Source of the DNA: Rudaea sp. 3F27F6
Lineage (GTDB): Bacteria > Pseudomonadota > Gammaproteobacteria > Xanthomonadales > Rhodanobacteraceae
Reading direction: 5' to 3'
Assembly: GCF_005503555.1 (NCBI RefSeq)
Contig: NZ_SCNG01000005.1
Location: forward strand, 417,018 to 481,017
DNA length: 64,000 bases
Part shown: piece by piece, positions 1 through 11,300 of the stretch
Layout of the letters: each line of letters begins with the position of its first letter
How positions within the stretch are numbered: the first letter of the stretch is position 1
Notes under the pieces: generated by a model
Database searches by the model: none
What the model was told of the DNA's origin: nothing
The model's input: the letters and a program-made list of their open reading frames with translations, nothing else
Translations under genes and position numbers: made by a program

Positions 1-1
1 C

Positions 2-1161
<1,160 letters not shown>

Positions 1162-1165
<4 letters not shown>

Positions 1166-1983
1166 ACCGCATCGACCGACGTTTTGCCGAACTCAAATCC
1201 GCCGGCCGCACCGGCCTGATCCCGTTCATCACCGCGGGTGATCCGTCGCCCGATTCCGTCGTGCCGCTGATGCACGCCCTGGTCGATGCGGGTGCCGACC
1301 TGATCGAACTCGGCGTACCGTTCTCCGATCCGATGGCCGACGGGCCGGTGATCCAGCATGCGAGCGAACGCGCGCTCGCCAAAGGCGTGGGCCTCGCGCA
1401 GATCCTCGCCTGGGTCGGTGAATTCCGCAGCAAGGACGCGAACACGCCGATTGTGCTGATGGGCTACCTCAATCCGATCGAGATCCACGGCTACGCGAAG
1501 TTCGCCGCGGAAGCCGTCGCCGCCGGTGTCGACGGCGTGCTCCTGGTCGATTGTCCGCTCGAAGAGTCGGAGACGATCCGGCCGCTGGCCGATGCGGGCC
1601 TGCACCGCATCTTCCTCGCGGCGCCGACCACGGTCGACGCGCGTCTTGCGGCACTGACCGCGCAGGCGAGTGGATTTTTATACTATGTCTCCTTCGCCGG
1701 CGTCACCGGCGCGAATCGCCTCGATCTCACTCCGGTGCATGCCCGCGTCGCGGCGATCAAACGACTCGCGCCGGAGTTGCCGATCGCAGTCGGTTTCGGC
1801 GTGCGCGACGCACAATCGGCGGTGGCGATCGCCGAATTCGCCGACGCCGTGGTGATCGGCAGCGCACTCGTCGAACATCTGGTGAACTCCGCGCCGGCCG
1901 CTGCGGTCACAGACTCCGCACGCGGATTTCTTGCGCCGATCCGCCAGGCGCTCGATACGCGTTCGACGCGGCATGCCGCGTAA
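1162..1983 (+). CDS. trpA: Tryptophan synthase alpha chain
   Basis: Cleaves indole-3-glycerol phosphate to indole, which is channelled to TrpB, and glyceraldehyde 3-phosphate. It is 273 aa, the normal family length. The catalytic pair Glu49 (in [11 protein letters not shown]) and Asp60 (in MADGP) sits at the classical positions, and the C-terminal phosphate-binding glycines (VGFGVR, IGSALV) are present. The ATG overlaps the trpB stop by four bases, which fixes the start. The next gene, accD, begins 175 bp downstream, the trpB-trpA-accD order I associate with Xanthomonadales. Confidence 0.98.
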
Positions 1984-2047
1984 AACGCGCGATGAAGGTA
2001 TCTCGAAGCCGGAACAGCCGGTAGAATCGCGCGTTTCCGACACGAAT

Positions 2048-2079
2048 GGGGCCGGCCCGGCGCAGTCCGGCCCGGCCCC
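2048..2079 (+). promoter_or_regulatory. GC-rich hairpin in the trpA-accD gap (accD leader)
   Basis: Arms GGGGCCGG (2048-2055) and CCGGCCCC (2072-2079) enclose a further CCGG/CCGG pairing, giving a very stable stem. No T-run follows, so it is not a textbook terminator. It lies 80 bp before the accD ATG and just after a -10-like TAGAAT near 2022, so it may sit in the accD 5' UTR. E. coli carboxyltransferase is known to bind its own mRNA; a link here is only an inference. Confidence 0.35.
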
Positions 2080-2158
2080 AGACGATTCGGCGGAGCCCGT
2101 ACGCATCGTCACTGCGATGCCCGATGCGGAACTCTACGACAGCGAGAAAGACGACGAC

Positions 2159-3025
2159 ATGAGCTGGCTACAGAAATTGATGCCTTCGCGCATCCGCACC
2201 GAAGGCAACACGAACAAGGGCAAAGTGCCCGAAGGCTTGTGGGAGAAGTGCGAAGGCTGCGGCGCCGTGCTCTACGGCCCCGAGCTCGAGCGCAACCTGC
2301 AAGTCTGCCCGAAGTGCGGTCATCATCATCCGATCTCGGCGCGCAAGCGCCTGGCCGCGCTGTTCGACGACGGCGTCGGCGAAGAATTGTATGCGTCGCT
2401 CGAACCGGTCGACGCGCTCAAGTTCAAGGACTCGAAAACCTACAAGGTGCGCATCGCCGCAGCACAGAAATCGACCGGCGAAAAAGACTCGCTCGTCACC
2501 ATGCGCGGCAGGCTCAAGGGACAGCCGCTCGTCGCGGCGGCGTTCGAATTCGGCTTCATCGGCGGCTCGATGGGCTCGGTCGGCGGCGAGAAATTCGCCC
2601 TCGCGGCGGAACTGGCCTTGGCCGAGCGCATCCCGCTGGTCTGCTTCTCGGCGAGCGGCGGCATGCGCATGCAGGAAGGCCTGCTCTCGCTGATGCAGAT
2701 GGCGAAGACCTCGGCCGCGCTCGCGCGTTTGCGCGGCGCCGGCGTACCTTACATCTCGGTGCTGACCGACCCAACCACGGGCGGCGTCTCGGCGAGCCTC
2801 GGCATGCTCGGCGACATCAATATCGGCGAGCCGAAGGCGCTGATCGGCTTCGCCGGTCAACGCGTTATTGAGCAGACCGTGCGCGAGACTTTGCCTGAAG
2901 GCTTCCAGCGCTCGGAATTTCTCGTCGAACACGGCGCGGTCGATCTGATCATCGACCGCCGCGAAATGCGCGATCGTCTCGCTTCGCTGTTTGCGCTATT
3001 GCTGCGTCAGCCGCGCGCCGCATAG
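2159..3025 (+). CDS. accD: Acetyl-CoA carboxylase carboxyltransferase subunit beta
   Basis: Beta subunit of the carboxyltransferase that moves the carboxyl group from biotin-BCCP to acetyl-CoA, the committed step of fatty acid synthesis; it works as an alpha2-beta2 complex with AccA (7268-8227). The ATG at 2159 is chosen because it gives the canonical N-terminus [10 protein letters not shown]; the frame is open further upstream but that extension is low-complexity. The family's zinc ribbon is complete: Cys31, Cys34, Cys50 and Cys53. The crotonase-like core ([34 protein letters not shown]) follows. At 288 aa it has the usual length. It converges with the gene ending at 3093. Confidence 0.97.
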   Translation: MSWLQKLMPSRIRTEGNTNKGKVPEGLWEKCEGCGAVLYGPELERNLQVCPKCGHHHPISARKRLAALFDDGVGEELYASLEPVDALKFKDSKTYKVRIAAAQKSTGEKDSLVTMRGRLKGQPLVAAAFEFGFIGGSMGSVGGEKFALAAELALAERIPLVCFSASGGMRMQEGLLSLMQMAKTSAALARLRGAGVPYISVLTDPTTGGVSASLGMLGDINIGEPKALIGFAGQRVIEQTVRETLPEGFQRSEFLVEHGAVDLIIDRREMRDRLASLFALLLRQPRAA

Positions 3026-3092
3026 CGCCAATCGACCCACGAGCAGATACGACTTTAAAAAACAGCGACTGAGTTTTCGACCGAATCGGATG

Positions 3093-4349
3093 CTACCGTT
3101 CGGTCTGTCGGGGCTTTGCTTCGTGAATGATTTCGACAGGGCGTTCTTGGCCAAGCACGATGAGGCCGTCGACGATCTCGGACCAATCGGCCTTCTCCGA
3201 AGCGCCATAGGAAATCGCACGGGCGCTCACCGTTCCAAATCGGCGAAGTTCTTTCACATCGAGATAGTGGACGTCGCGATCACGTGAGTCTGCGAGTGCG
3301 CGCGCTTCGAGCGAATCGGGCGAGGCCGGTGCCAGCGCCTGCGGCTTTTGTCGGCCGTAGTTACCGGAAAGCGCCGAGAAACCGATCACCGCGAGCCGGT
3401 CGCCGAGCAGTTCATGCAGACGCGAGCCCATGTTTTTCTTGCCTGCCGGAAAGCGCGATTGCTTGGCGCCGTGGATCGTCGCGCACCAGACAATGATTTT
3501 CGCGTGCGACGGCAAATGCGCGCGGTACCAAACCACGTTCTCGTACATCGCCAGATCGCGCAGCGACGCGTCGGGTGTGCCGGCCGGGTTCTGGAACTGA
3601 AAGTATTTCGAGAGGTTCGCAGCCATCAGCGCATCGCGTTGTGTCATCTCGCTCCGATTTGTGCCGTTTAAGCTGGCCTCGATCGAATTTGCGCAAGCGC
3701 GCAGCCGTTCCAGCGCGGTGTTGTCGTACGGCGATTGATCGCTGTATCGCCAATTCGTATGCCGATCGATCTCGCTCTCGCAGCCGCCGCGATCGGGGAC
3801 AGGCAATTGCCGCGTCAGATCGGCGGCGAGGCGTCGATGTTGATACGCCGACGTGGCGCTGGTCGGTTGGAAATCGATGCCGCCAAGTCTGATCTTGCCG
3901 GTTGAAGCCTTTCGATGCAGGTAGTCGACGAGTGGATCGAATTCGCGCGTCGCTGACCAGATGGCGCCGACCGCATCGGAGAGTTGCAAAGATTCGGCCG
4001 TACCCGCTGCGTACTGGCGTTCGAGATCGACGAAATCGTAGATCGGACTCTCAAACAGAACAGCCGAGAAGCCGCAGCGGTCGATCAAACGCTCGACCAG
4101 CGAAACCTTGGTTGCGATGGAGTTCCCCGCGCCGTGACCGCTGTCCTCTCCGAGAACGACGACAGGCTTGCGGCAAACATCATCGACAAGCCGCTCAAGT
4201 TCGGGATTCGGCGCCGGCTTCGCGCCGAGTTCGGCCGCGGAAGCCGGCAGAAAACTGATGCAGCCCACTGCAATCGCGATACTTCTTGCGTATCGACTCA
4301 ACCAAGACGATGCGGACCTGGCTCGTCGCTGTGAAAACGATCGCGGCAT
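3093..4349 (-). CDS. Erythromycin-esterase-family exported protein
   Basis: A 418-aa protein with a basic N-terminus and a hydrophobic stretch ending in SFLPASAAE, consistent with a Sec signal peptide. The mature part shows signatures of the erythromycin esterase family (PF05139-like): VVLGEDSGHG where the family has GE-x-x-HG, then GFSAVLFESPIYDF, and RLGGIDFQP in the region of the family's second motif. The substrate is unknown; most members are not antibiotic resistance genes, so no resistance is claimed. Start: ATG at 4349 with GGGGA about nine bases upstream. It is on the same strand as the thioesterase upstream, 115 bp away. Confidence 0.75.
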   Translation of the reverse strand: MPRSFSQRRARSASSWLSRYARSIAIAVGCISFLPASAAELGAKPAPNPELERLVDDVCRKPVVVLGEDSGHGAGNSIATKVSLVERLIDRCGFSAVLFESPIYDFVDLERQYAAGTAESLQLSDAVGAIWSATREFDPLVDYLHRKASTGKIRLGGIDFQPTSATSAYQHRRLAADLTRQLPVPDRGGCESEIDRHTNWRYSDQSPYDNTALERLRACANSIEASLNGTNRSEMTQRDALMAANLSKYFQFQNPAGTPDASLRDLAMYENVVWYRAHLPSHAKIIVWCATIHGAKQSRFPAGKKNMGSRLHELLGDRLAVIGFSALSGNYGRQKPQALAPASPDSLEARALADSRDRDVHYLDVKELRRFGTVSARAISYGASEKADWSEIVDGLIVLGQERPVEIIHEAKPRQTER

Positions 4350-4463
4350 AACGACTTTCCCCTTTTTGCCCGTTCGGCTATCGAACGCGCGGAAAGTGGA
4401 AAGTTCGCACTCGGTCCGCTGTCGTGGCCTGGTAAAAAAAACCAGATGCGGAAACGCGGGCGT

Positions 4464-4985
4464 CTACCTCCCCTGCGCCTGCGCGCCGCGTAAGGTCATG
4501 ACGGCGCAGGTGACCGTCGCGACGAGTTTGCCGTCGTCACGGGCGATATCGCATTGGTAGTGACTGATCGTGCGCCCGCGATGCGTCGCCCAGGCGCGTG
4601 CGCGCAGGGTCGATTTCCATACCGGACGCAGGAACGTCGCCTTCAGGTCGATGCTGGTGAACGATTCGTCTTCCTGCATCAAGGTCGAATGCGCGGTGCC
4701 GAACGCGGCATCGGCGAGTTCGCAGATCAGGCCGCCGTGCACGGTGCCTTGCTGGTTGCCGTGGATCGCCGCGTCGGCGTCGATTTCGAGCGTCGCGCTC
4801 GCCTCGTCGATATCGACGATACGCATCTTCAGCAGTTGCGAGATTGCGGTCGGATAGCGCAGGAACGTCTCTTCGCCTGCACGCAGCGTTCCCGCGAGCT
4901 GGCGTTGCAGATAGTCGAGCACGGGCAGCGGTTTGGGCTCACCGCTTGCAGCGCTGTCGTCGACGAGATGAAGAGGGCGATTCAT
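4464..4985 (-). CDS. PaaI-like hotdog-fold thioesterase
   Basis: A 173-aa protein whose C-terminal part carries the PaaI/YbgC-type hotdog motif GNQQGTVHGGLICELADAAFG, the substrate-binding loop and central helix, followed by strands with TSIDLKATFLRPV. These enzymes hydrolyse acyl- or aryl-CoA thioesters; the actual substrate cannot be read from sequence. The ATG at 4985 overlaps the stop of the upstream MFS gene (ATGA), so the two are translationally coupled. The coupling suggests a shared role, perhaps import of an organic acid and turnover of its CoA ester (inference). Confidence 0.85.
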   Translation of the reverse strand: MNRPLHLVDDSAASGEPKPLPVLDYLQRQLAGTLRAGEETFLRYPTAISQLLKMRIVDIDEASATLEIDADAAIHGNQQGTVHGGLICELADAAFGTAHSTLMQEDESFTSIDLKATFLRPVWKSTLRARAWATHRGRTISHYQCDIARDDGKLVATVTCAVMTLRGAQAQGR

Positions 4986-6226
4986 GCTTGGGCTCCCAGC
5001 GTTTCTGGCGACGCCACGACGCGGTCGTCGATCGGGAAGTGCAGCAGGGCGGCAAACAGGCCGGCGAGCGCGGTCGCGCTCCACAGCAAGGTGTACGAGC
5101 CGGTCAGATCGAAGACGAAACCGCCGAGCCAGGCGCCGAGGAACGAGCCGATCTGATGGCTCAGGAATACCACGCCGAACAGGGTGCCGAGATGGCGCAC
5201 GCCGAACACTTTGGCGACGAGGCCCGAGGTCAGCGGCACGGTGCCGAGCCAGGTCAGGCCCATTACTGCGGCGAAGACGACCACTGAGGCCGGCGACTTC
5301 GGCAACAGGAAGAATGCCGCGATGGTGACGCTGCGGATCAGATAGAGCCAGCCGAGCACATACTGTTGGCGGTAGCGTCCGCCGAGCCAGCCGCAGGTCC
5401 ACGAGCCGGCCATATTGAACAGGCCGATCAGAGCGAGCGCGGTCGCGCCGAGCGCAGCCGGCATATGACAAAGAAACAGGTATCCAGGCAGATAGGTCGC
5501 AATGAATGCGAGTTGGAATCCGCAAGTGAAGAAACCGAGCGCGAGCAGCAAATAGCCGCGATGACGCAGGGCGATGCCGAGCACTTCGCGCAGCGGCGTG
5601 GCGGGGCTTTCCTGCGCACGCGAGCCATCGTCGGCCTGCCGATCCAGCGCAATGCCGAACGGCGCCGTGGCGAGGATCGCGAAAGCGAGCACGAGCAGGG
5701 CGAACGACATGCCCGAAGCCTGTTGCACGCCTTGTGCGAGCGGCACCATAAGCACTTGGCCGAGCGAGCCGCCGGCGCTGGCGATGCCCATCGCCATGCT
5801 GCGCGTTTGCCCGCTCGCGGCACGCCCGACTGCGCTCAGTACGACGCCGAAGCTCGTGCAACTGATGCCGATGCCGACGAGCACGCCCATGCCGAGGATG
5901 AGAAACACGCCCGATGGCACCAGCGCGGCGAGGCTGAGGCCAGCGGCGAACGTGATCGCACCGAAGGCGACGACCGGTGCCGAGCCGAAGCGGTCGGCCG
6001 CGGCGCCGGCGAACGGCTGGGCGAAACCCCAGACCAGGTTGTGCAAGGCGATCGCGAACGCGACCAGGGTGATCGGCATGCCGCGGTCGAACGAGAACGG
6101 CCCGATGAACAGGCCGAAGGTCTGGCGTATGCCCATCGCGACGCTGAGGATCAGCGCGCCCGCGATCACGACCGGCAGCGCCGGACTTCTCCAAAACGAA
6201 TACGGTGTTTGTGCTGCCGCCGACAT
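4982..6226 (-). CDS. MFS transporter (monocarboxylate/OFA-like)
   Basis: A 414-aa major facilitator superfamily protein with about twelve hydrophobic segments. The loop between helices 2 and 3 has GAAADRFGSAPVV, a variant of the family's G-x3-D-R/K signature. The general look (RQTFGLFIGPFSFDRG, WGFAQPFAGAAADRFG) resembles YbfB/OFA-type carriers that move monocarboxylates or related acids; substrate unknown. A clear ribosome binding site, GGAGG, lies seven bases before the ATG at 6226. It is coupled by a four-base overlap to the thioesterase gene and follows a LysR regulator gene on the same strand, a plausible local regulator. Confidence 0.85.
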   Translation of the reverse strand: MSAAAQTPYSFWRSPALPVVIAGALILSVAMGIRQTFGLFIGPFSFDRGMPITLVAFAIALHNLVWGFAQPFAGAAADRFGSAPVVAFGAITFAAGLSLAALVPSGVFLILGMGVLVGIGISCTSFGVVLSAVGRAASGQTRSMAMGIASAGGSLGQVLMVPLAQGVQQASGMSFALLVLAFAILATAPFGIALDRQADDGSRAQESPATPLREVLGIALRHRGYLLLALGFFTCGFQLAFIATYLPGYLFLCHMPAALGATALALIGLFNMAGSWTCGWLGGRYRQQYVLGWLYLIRSVTIAAFFLLPKSPASVVVFAAVMGLTWLGTVPLTSGLVAKVFGVRHLGTLFGVVFLSHQIGSFLGAWLGGFVFDLTGSYTLLWSATALAGLFAALLHFPIDDRVVASPETLGAQA

Positions 6227-6307
6227 GGGAATACCTCCGTCGCCTCATCGTGGCGGCGACGTGTGCGGCGCACAAACGAAAACTTGTCTACGACAGGTGA
6301 GGGCGGT

Positions 6308-7210
6308 TCACTCGGCCTCGCCGCGGAAGCGCGCACTCTCGGCGAGCAGCCAGTCGCGGAACGCGCTGAGGTCGCGGCGCTTGTCGACACCCTCGGAGCT
6401 GACCAGCCAATACGCTGTCTCCGCGGTCAACGTTTTTTCGCTGGCGGCGACGAGCGCGCCGCTCGCCAGTTCGGGATCGATCAACGGGCGCCGTCCGATG
6501 GCGACGCCGAGGCCGCGCGTTGCCGCGGCGAAGGCGAGTTCGATCGTGTCGAAACGCAGACCGGCCATGGCGTCGATGCCCTCGATGTGTGCGGCGGCAA
6601 GCCACGCCTGCCAATCTTCGCTGGCCGGTTCGACGTGGATCAGCGCGGCGCGGCGCATATCGACGAGACCCTCGGCGTCGAGCACAGTCTTGCGATACGC
6701 CGGGCTGCACACCGGCAGCAACTCTTCGCCGAACAGGCGCGTCCAGGTCGTGCCCGCGGCCGGGACACGGCTCATGCGGATGGCGAAATCGAAGCCGTCG
6801 GTCGGAAAGCCGACCTGGCGCCGCGATGTGTCCACGGCCACGTTCGCCTGCGGCCAGCGACGGCGGAACTCGGCGAGGCGCGGCAGCAGCCAGCGCGAGG
6901 CGAATGTCGGTGCGCAGCTGACCGCGATCGCACCGCCGCGCTGCGAGGGCAGGCGCTGGGTACCGATCGCGAGCAGAGAAAACGCTTCGGCCACATAGCC
7001 GAGGTAGTCGGCACCCTCGGCCGTGAGCGAAAGTCCGCGCGATTCGCGCACGAACAGTTCGACGCCGAGCGCTTCTTCGAGTCCGACGATGCCGTGGCTG
7101 ACCGCGCTCGGGGTGACGTTCAATTCGGCGGCGGCGAGCTTGAAGCTACGCAGCCGCCCGGCGGCTTCGAAGAAGCGCAGCGACGACAGCGGCGGAAGAC
7201 GTAGCGGCAT
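6308..7210 (-). CDS. LysR-family transcriptional regulator (GcvA-like)
   Basis: A 300-aa LysR-type regulator. The N-terminal winged helix-turn-helix is clear: SLRFFEAAGRLRSFKLAAAE then NVTPSAVSHGIVGLEEALGVELFVR, followed by the periplasmic-binding-protein-like effector domain. The spacing and the phrase LPPLSSLRFFEAAGR resemble the GcvA/AmpR subgroup. It lies 81 bp upstream of the MFS gene on the same strand, so it may regulate the MFS-thioesterase pair, although LysR genes are more often divergent from their targets. The effector is not predictable. Confidence 0.9.
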   Translation of the reverse strand: MPLRLPPLSSLRFFEAAGRLRSFKLAAAELNVTPSAVSHGIVGLEEALGVELFVRESRGLSLTAEGADYLGYVAEAFSLLAIGTQRLPSQRGGAIAVSCAPTFASRWLLPRLAEFRRRWPQANVAVDTSRRQVGFPTDGFDFAIRMSRVPAAGTTWTRLFGEELLPVCSPAYRKTVLDAEGLVDMRRAALIHVEPASEDWQAWLAAAHIEGIDAMAGLRFDTIELAFAAATRGLGVAIGRRPLIDPELASGALVAASEKTLTAETAYWLVSSEGVDKRRDLSAFRDWLLAESARFRGEAE

Positions 7211-7267
7211 GATCGAATCTGTGAGCCTGGCGGCGCTGGCTTCCCGTTCCGTCGGGAGAAGGGAAGA

Positions 7268-8227
7268 TCAGGCGGCCTTGAAGGCGCCGTACTTGCGCAG
7301 GCGCCGGTAGCGATTTTCGAGCAGCGTAGCGGCGTCGACTTTTTCCAGTTCGCCGAGCTGGTTGAGCAGCACGGCCTTGAGGCGGATCGCCATATTGCGC
7401 GGATCGCGGTGCGCGCCGCCGAGCGGCTCGCGCAGCACCTTGTCGACGAGGCCGAGTTCGAGCAGGCGCGGCGCGGTGATGCCGAGCGCTTCGGCGGCTT
7501 CCTTCTTTCTGTCGGCGCTCTTCCAGAGAATTGCCGCACAGCCTTCCGGCGTGATCACCGAGTAGGTCGAGTACTGCAGCATATTGGTCACGTCGCCGAC
7601 GCCGATTGCGAGCGCGCCGCCGGAGCCGCCTTCGCCGATCACCGTGCACAGGATCGGCACCTTGAGTTCGGACATTTCGAGCAGGTTGCGCGCGATTGCC
7701 TCGCTCTGGCCGCGCTCTTCGGCACCGACGCCCGGATACGCGCCCGGCGTGTCGATGAAGGTCAGTATCGGCAGACGGAAGCGTTCGGCGAGCTGCATGA
7801 GGCGCAGCGCCTTGCGATAGCCTTCCGGCCGCGGCATGCCGAAGTTGCGGCGGATCTTGGTCTTGGTGTCGCGGCCCTTCTGGTGGCCGATGACGACGAC
7901 GCTGTGCCCGTCGATGCGGGCGAGGCCGCCGACGATCGCCGCGTCGTCGGCATAAGCGCGGTCGCCGGCCAGCTCGACGAACTCGTCGCAGATCGTCTGC
8001 ACGTAGTCGAGTGTGTAGGGTCGCGCCGGATGGCGCGCGAGTTCGGAAATCTGCCAGGAACTCAGGCTGCGGAAAATCTCCGCGGTCTTGCGTTTGAGCT
8101 TGTCTTCAAGCTTGGCGATTTCCTCGTCGATATTGAACGCTTGACCGTGGCTGGCGGCGCGCAGTTCGGCGATTTTCGCGTCCAGTTCGGCGATGGGCTG
8201 TTCGAAATCGAGGAAATTCGGGTTCAT
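7268..8227 (-). CDS. accA: Acetyl-CoA carboxylase carboxyltransferase subunit alpha
   Basis: Alpha subunit of the carboxyltransferase, partner of AccD (2159-3025). The ATG at 8227 gives the canonical start [19 protein letters not shown]; the frame is open ten codons further upstream. Length 319 aa matches E. coli AccA. Family signatures include [47 protein letters not shown] and [11 protein letters not shown]. The gene follows dnaE on the same strand with an 79-bp gap, the conserved dnaE-accA order of gammaproteobacteria. Confidence 0.97.
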   Translation of the reverse strand: MNPNFLDFEQPIAELDAKIAELRAASHGQAFNIDEEIAKLEDKLKRKTAEIFRSLSSWQISELARHPARPYTLDYVQTICDEFVELAGDRAYADDAAIVGGLARIDGHSVVVIGHQKGRDTKTKIRRNFGMPRPEGYRKALRLMQLAERFRLPILTFIDTPGAYPGVGAEERGQSEAIARNLLEMSELKVPILCTVIGEGGSGGALAIGVGDVTNMLQYSTYSVITPEGCAAILWKSADRKKEAAEALGITAPRLLELGLVDKVLREPLGGAHRDPRNMAIRLKAVLLNQLGELEKVDAATLLENRYRRLRKYGAFKAA

Positions 8228-8306
8228 GTATCGCAATGCGGGGCGCTTGGCGCGCAAGGGGGCGGATTATAGCGCAAGGGGCGTCGCGGGGGCCGGCGCG
8301 GCCGGC

Positions 8307-11300
8307 CTACTCGGAGCTTGCGCCCCCGCGGCTCAACAGCAGCTCGGTGCCGAGCACGCCGGGCAGCGCATCGAGGCTGCGCTTCAGGTCGGCGCTCGCA
8401 CGTACGCGGAAGGCGGCGCCGAGTTCGAGTTCGCCGCGGCCGAGCTTGTTCGCATAGCTCAGGCGCATCGGTGTCCTGCCGCCGCGATGGCCGGCGATCA
8501 GCTGCTGCAGTTTGGCGATGAAGCCGGCGTCGACGCCGTTGAGCTTGACGCGCAGCAACCGCGCCTGGCGCGCGAGCGCTTCGTCTAGCGTCGACACGCG
8601 CCGCGCGCGCAGCTGGAAGCCGCCGTTGAATTCGTCGACCGAGAGGCCGCCTTCGACGACGAGGAACGCGTCGCGCGTCAGCAAGGCGCGGTATTCGACG
8701 AAGACTTCGCGGAACAGGCTGACTTCGATGCGGCCGGACCAGTCTTCGAGCTGGACGAAGGCCATTGAATCGCCGCGGTTGCGCATCGACACGACCTGGC
8801 CGGCGACGACGAACGGCTGATCGTTGAAGCGTCCGCGGCGCTGGTCGGGCGCGGGCGGCTTGTGGTGTTTCGCGACCTCGCCGAGCGGCGCATCGGCAAG
8901 CTGCACGAGCAGCTCGCGCCAGGCTTCGGTCGGATGGCCGGAAAGATAGTGGCCGAGCGTCTCGCGCTCGCCGATCAGCATCTGCTGCAGCGGCCAGTCG
9001 TCGACGACCGGCAGTTTCAATTCGATCGGCGCGGCCGCACTCGAACCGAACATGTCGTTCTGTCCGGCCTGCGCGTCGCGCGCCTGCTGCTCGGCGGCCT
9101 TCATCGCCTCGGGAATCTGCACCATCAGCGAAGCGCGGTTCGGCGCGAGCGCGTCGAGCGCGCCGGATAAGGTCAGCGCTTCGAGCACGCGCTTGTTGAG
9201 CTTGGTCGAATCGACGCGGCGGCAGAAATCGGCCAGATCTTTGTACACGCCGTTGCGCTCGCGCTCGCCGGCGATGCTCTCGCAGGCAGCGCGGCCGACG
9301 CCCTTGATCGCGCCGAGGCCGTAGCGGATGCTGCCGTCGTCTTCGGCGCGGAACGGATACGACGAGGCGTTGACGTCGGGCGGTTGCACCTTGATGCCCA
9401 TCGCGCGGGCTTCGTCGAGGAAGTTGACCACCTTGTCGGTGTTGTCCATGTCCGACGACAACACCGCTGCCATGAATTCGGCCGGGTAGTGCACCTTGAG
9501 CCACGCGGTCTGGTACGAGACCAGCGCATAGGCCGCGGCGTGCGACTTGTTGAAGCCGTAGCCGGCGAACTTCTCCATCAGGTCGAAGATCGCGTCGGCC
9601 TTGTCGCCGGCGACGCCGTTCTTCGCCGCGCCGTCGCGGAAGATCTCGCGATGTTTGGCCATCTCCGCGGCGATCTTCTTGCCCATCGCGCGGCGCAGCA
9701 GGTCGGCGCCGCCGAGCGAGTAACCGCCGACGATCTGCGCCATCTGCATGACCTGTTCCTGGTAGACCATGATGCCGTAGGTCTCGGCCAGCACCGACTC
9801 GACGCGCGGGTCGGCGTATTCGATCGGCTCCTCGCCGTGCTTGCGCTTGCAGAAACTGGGGATCTGCTCCATCGGGCCGGGACGGAACAGCGACGTCAGC
9901 GCCATCAGGTCTTCGAAGCGGTCGGGCTTGGCCTCCTTGAGCATGCCCTGCATGCCGCGCGACTCGAACTGGAACACGGCGACGGTCTGCGCGCGCTTGA
10001 ACAGGGCGTAGACCGGCGCGTCGTCGAGCGGGATCTTGTCCATGTCGAGCAGCGGCTCGGCCTTGACCTCGCGCCGCGCGTTGATCGCCTTGACCGCCCA
10101 GTCGATGATGGTCAGCGTGCGCAGGCCGAGGAAGTCGAACTTGACCAGGCCGACCGCTTCGACGTCGTCCTTGTCGAACTGGGTGACGACGCCGTCGCCG
10201 CCTTCGGAGTAGAGCGGGGCGAAGTCGGTGAGGACGCTCGGCGCGATGACCACGCCGCCGGCGTGCTTGCCGGCGTTGCGGGTGAGGTCTTCGAGGCTCA
10301 GCGCGAGGTCGATCAGCTCGCGCGCGTCGTCGTCGGTCTCGTAGAGATCGCGGAAGTCGGCGACGATGCGGTCGGGCTTGTCGCGCGACTTCTTGCTGCG
10401 GCCGAGCGCGTCCTCGAGCGTGATCGGATCGGTCGGGATCATCGGGATGAGCTTGGCGATCTTGTCGACCTGGCCGTAGCCCATGCCGAGCACGCGGCCG
10501 GCGTCGCGCAGCACGGCCTTCGCCGCCATCGTGCCGTAGGTGATGATCTGGCTGACCTTCTCGCGGCCGTATTTGCGCGCCACGTAGTCGATCACCGTGT
10601 CGCGCCCGTCCATGCAGAAGTCGACGTCGAAATCGGGCATGGAGATACGTTCGGGATTGAGGAAGCGTTCGAACAGCAGGCCGTAGCGCAGCGGATCGAG
10701 ATCGGTGATGCCGAGGCTCCAGGCGACCGCGGAGCCGGCGCCCGAGCCGCGTCCCGGTCCGACCGGGATGTCGTGCGATTTCGCCCAGTTGATGAAGTCG
10801 GCGACGATAAGGAAGTAGCCCGGGAAGCCCATCTTCACGATCACGTCGAGTTCGCGGTCGAGGCGTTTGATGTAGTCGTCGCGAGTGAAATCGTCGGCGA
10901 CGCCGTGCTTGACCAAGCGCGTTTCCAGGCCGGCGTGCGACTGGCTGCGGATAAAGCTGTCGATCGTCTCGCCGGGCGGCACCGGAAAGTCGGGCAGGTA
11001 ATAAGTGCCGAACTTGAGTTCGAGGCTGCAGCGCTTGGCGATCTCGACGCTGTTTTCGAGCGCCTCGGGCAGATCGGCGAACAGCTCGGCCATCTGTTCC
11101 GCCGACTTCAGGTACTGCTCGGCGGTGTAATCGCGCGGGCGCTTCGGATCGCTGAGCAGGCGGCCCTGGCGGATGCAGACGCGCGCCTCGTGCGATTCGA
11201 AATCGTCGCGCGAGAGAAAGCGCACGTCGTTGGTCGCCACGCAGGGCAGGTCGAGCTCGGCGCCGAGTTTGAGCGCGGCGTCGATGAAGTGCGCCTCATC

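Noticed and set aside
3093..4349. Reading the erythromycin-esterase-family gene as macrolide resistance
   Set aside because: Only family-level motifs are visible; the exported form and chromosomal context give no support for macrolide hydrolysis.
5366..7204. 612-codon open frame antisense to the MFS and lysR genes
   Set aside because: Spans two real genes and the gap between them and is rich in Arg/Glu/Ala without any motif; a shadow frame.
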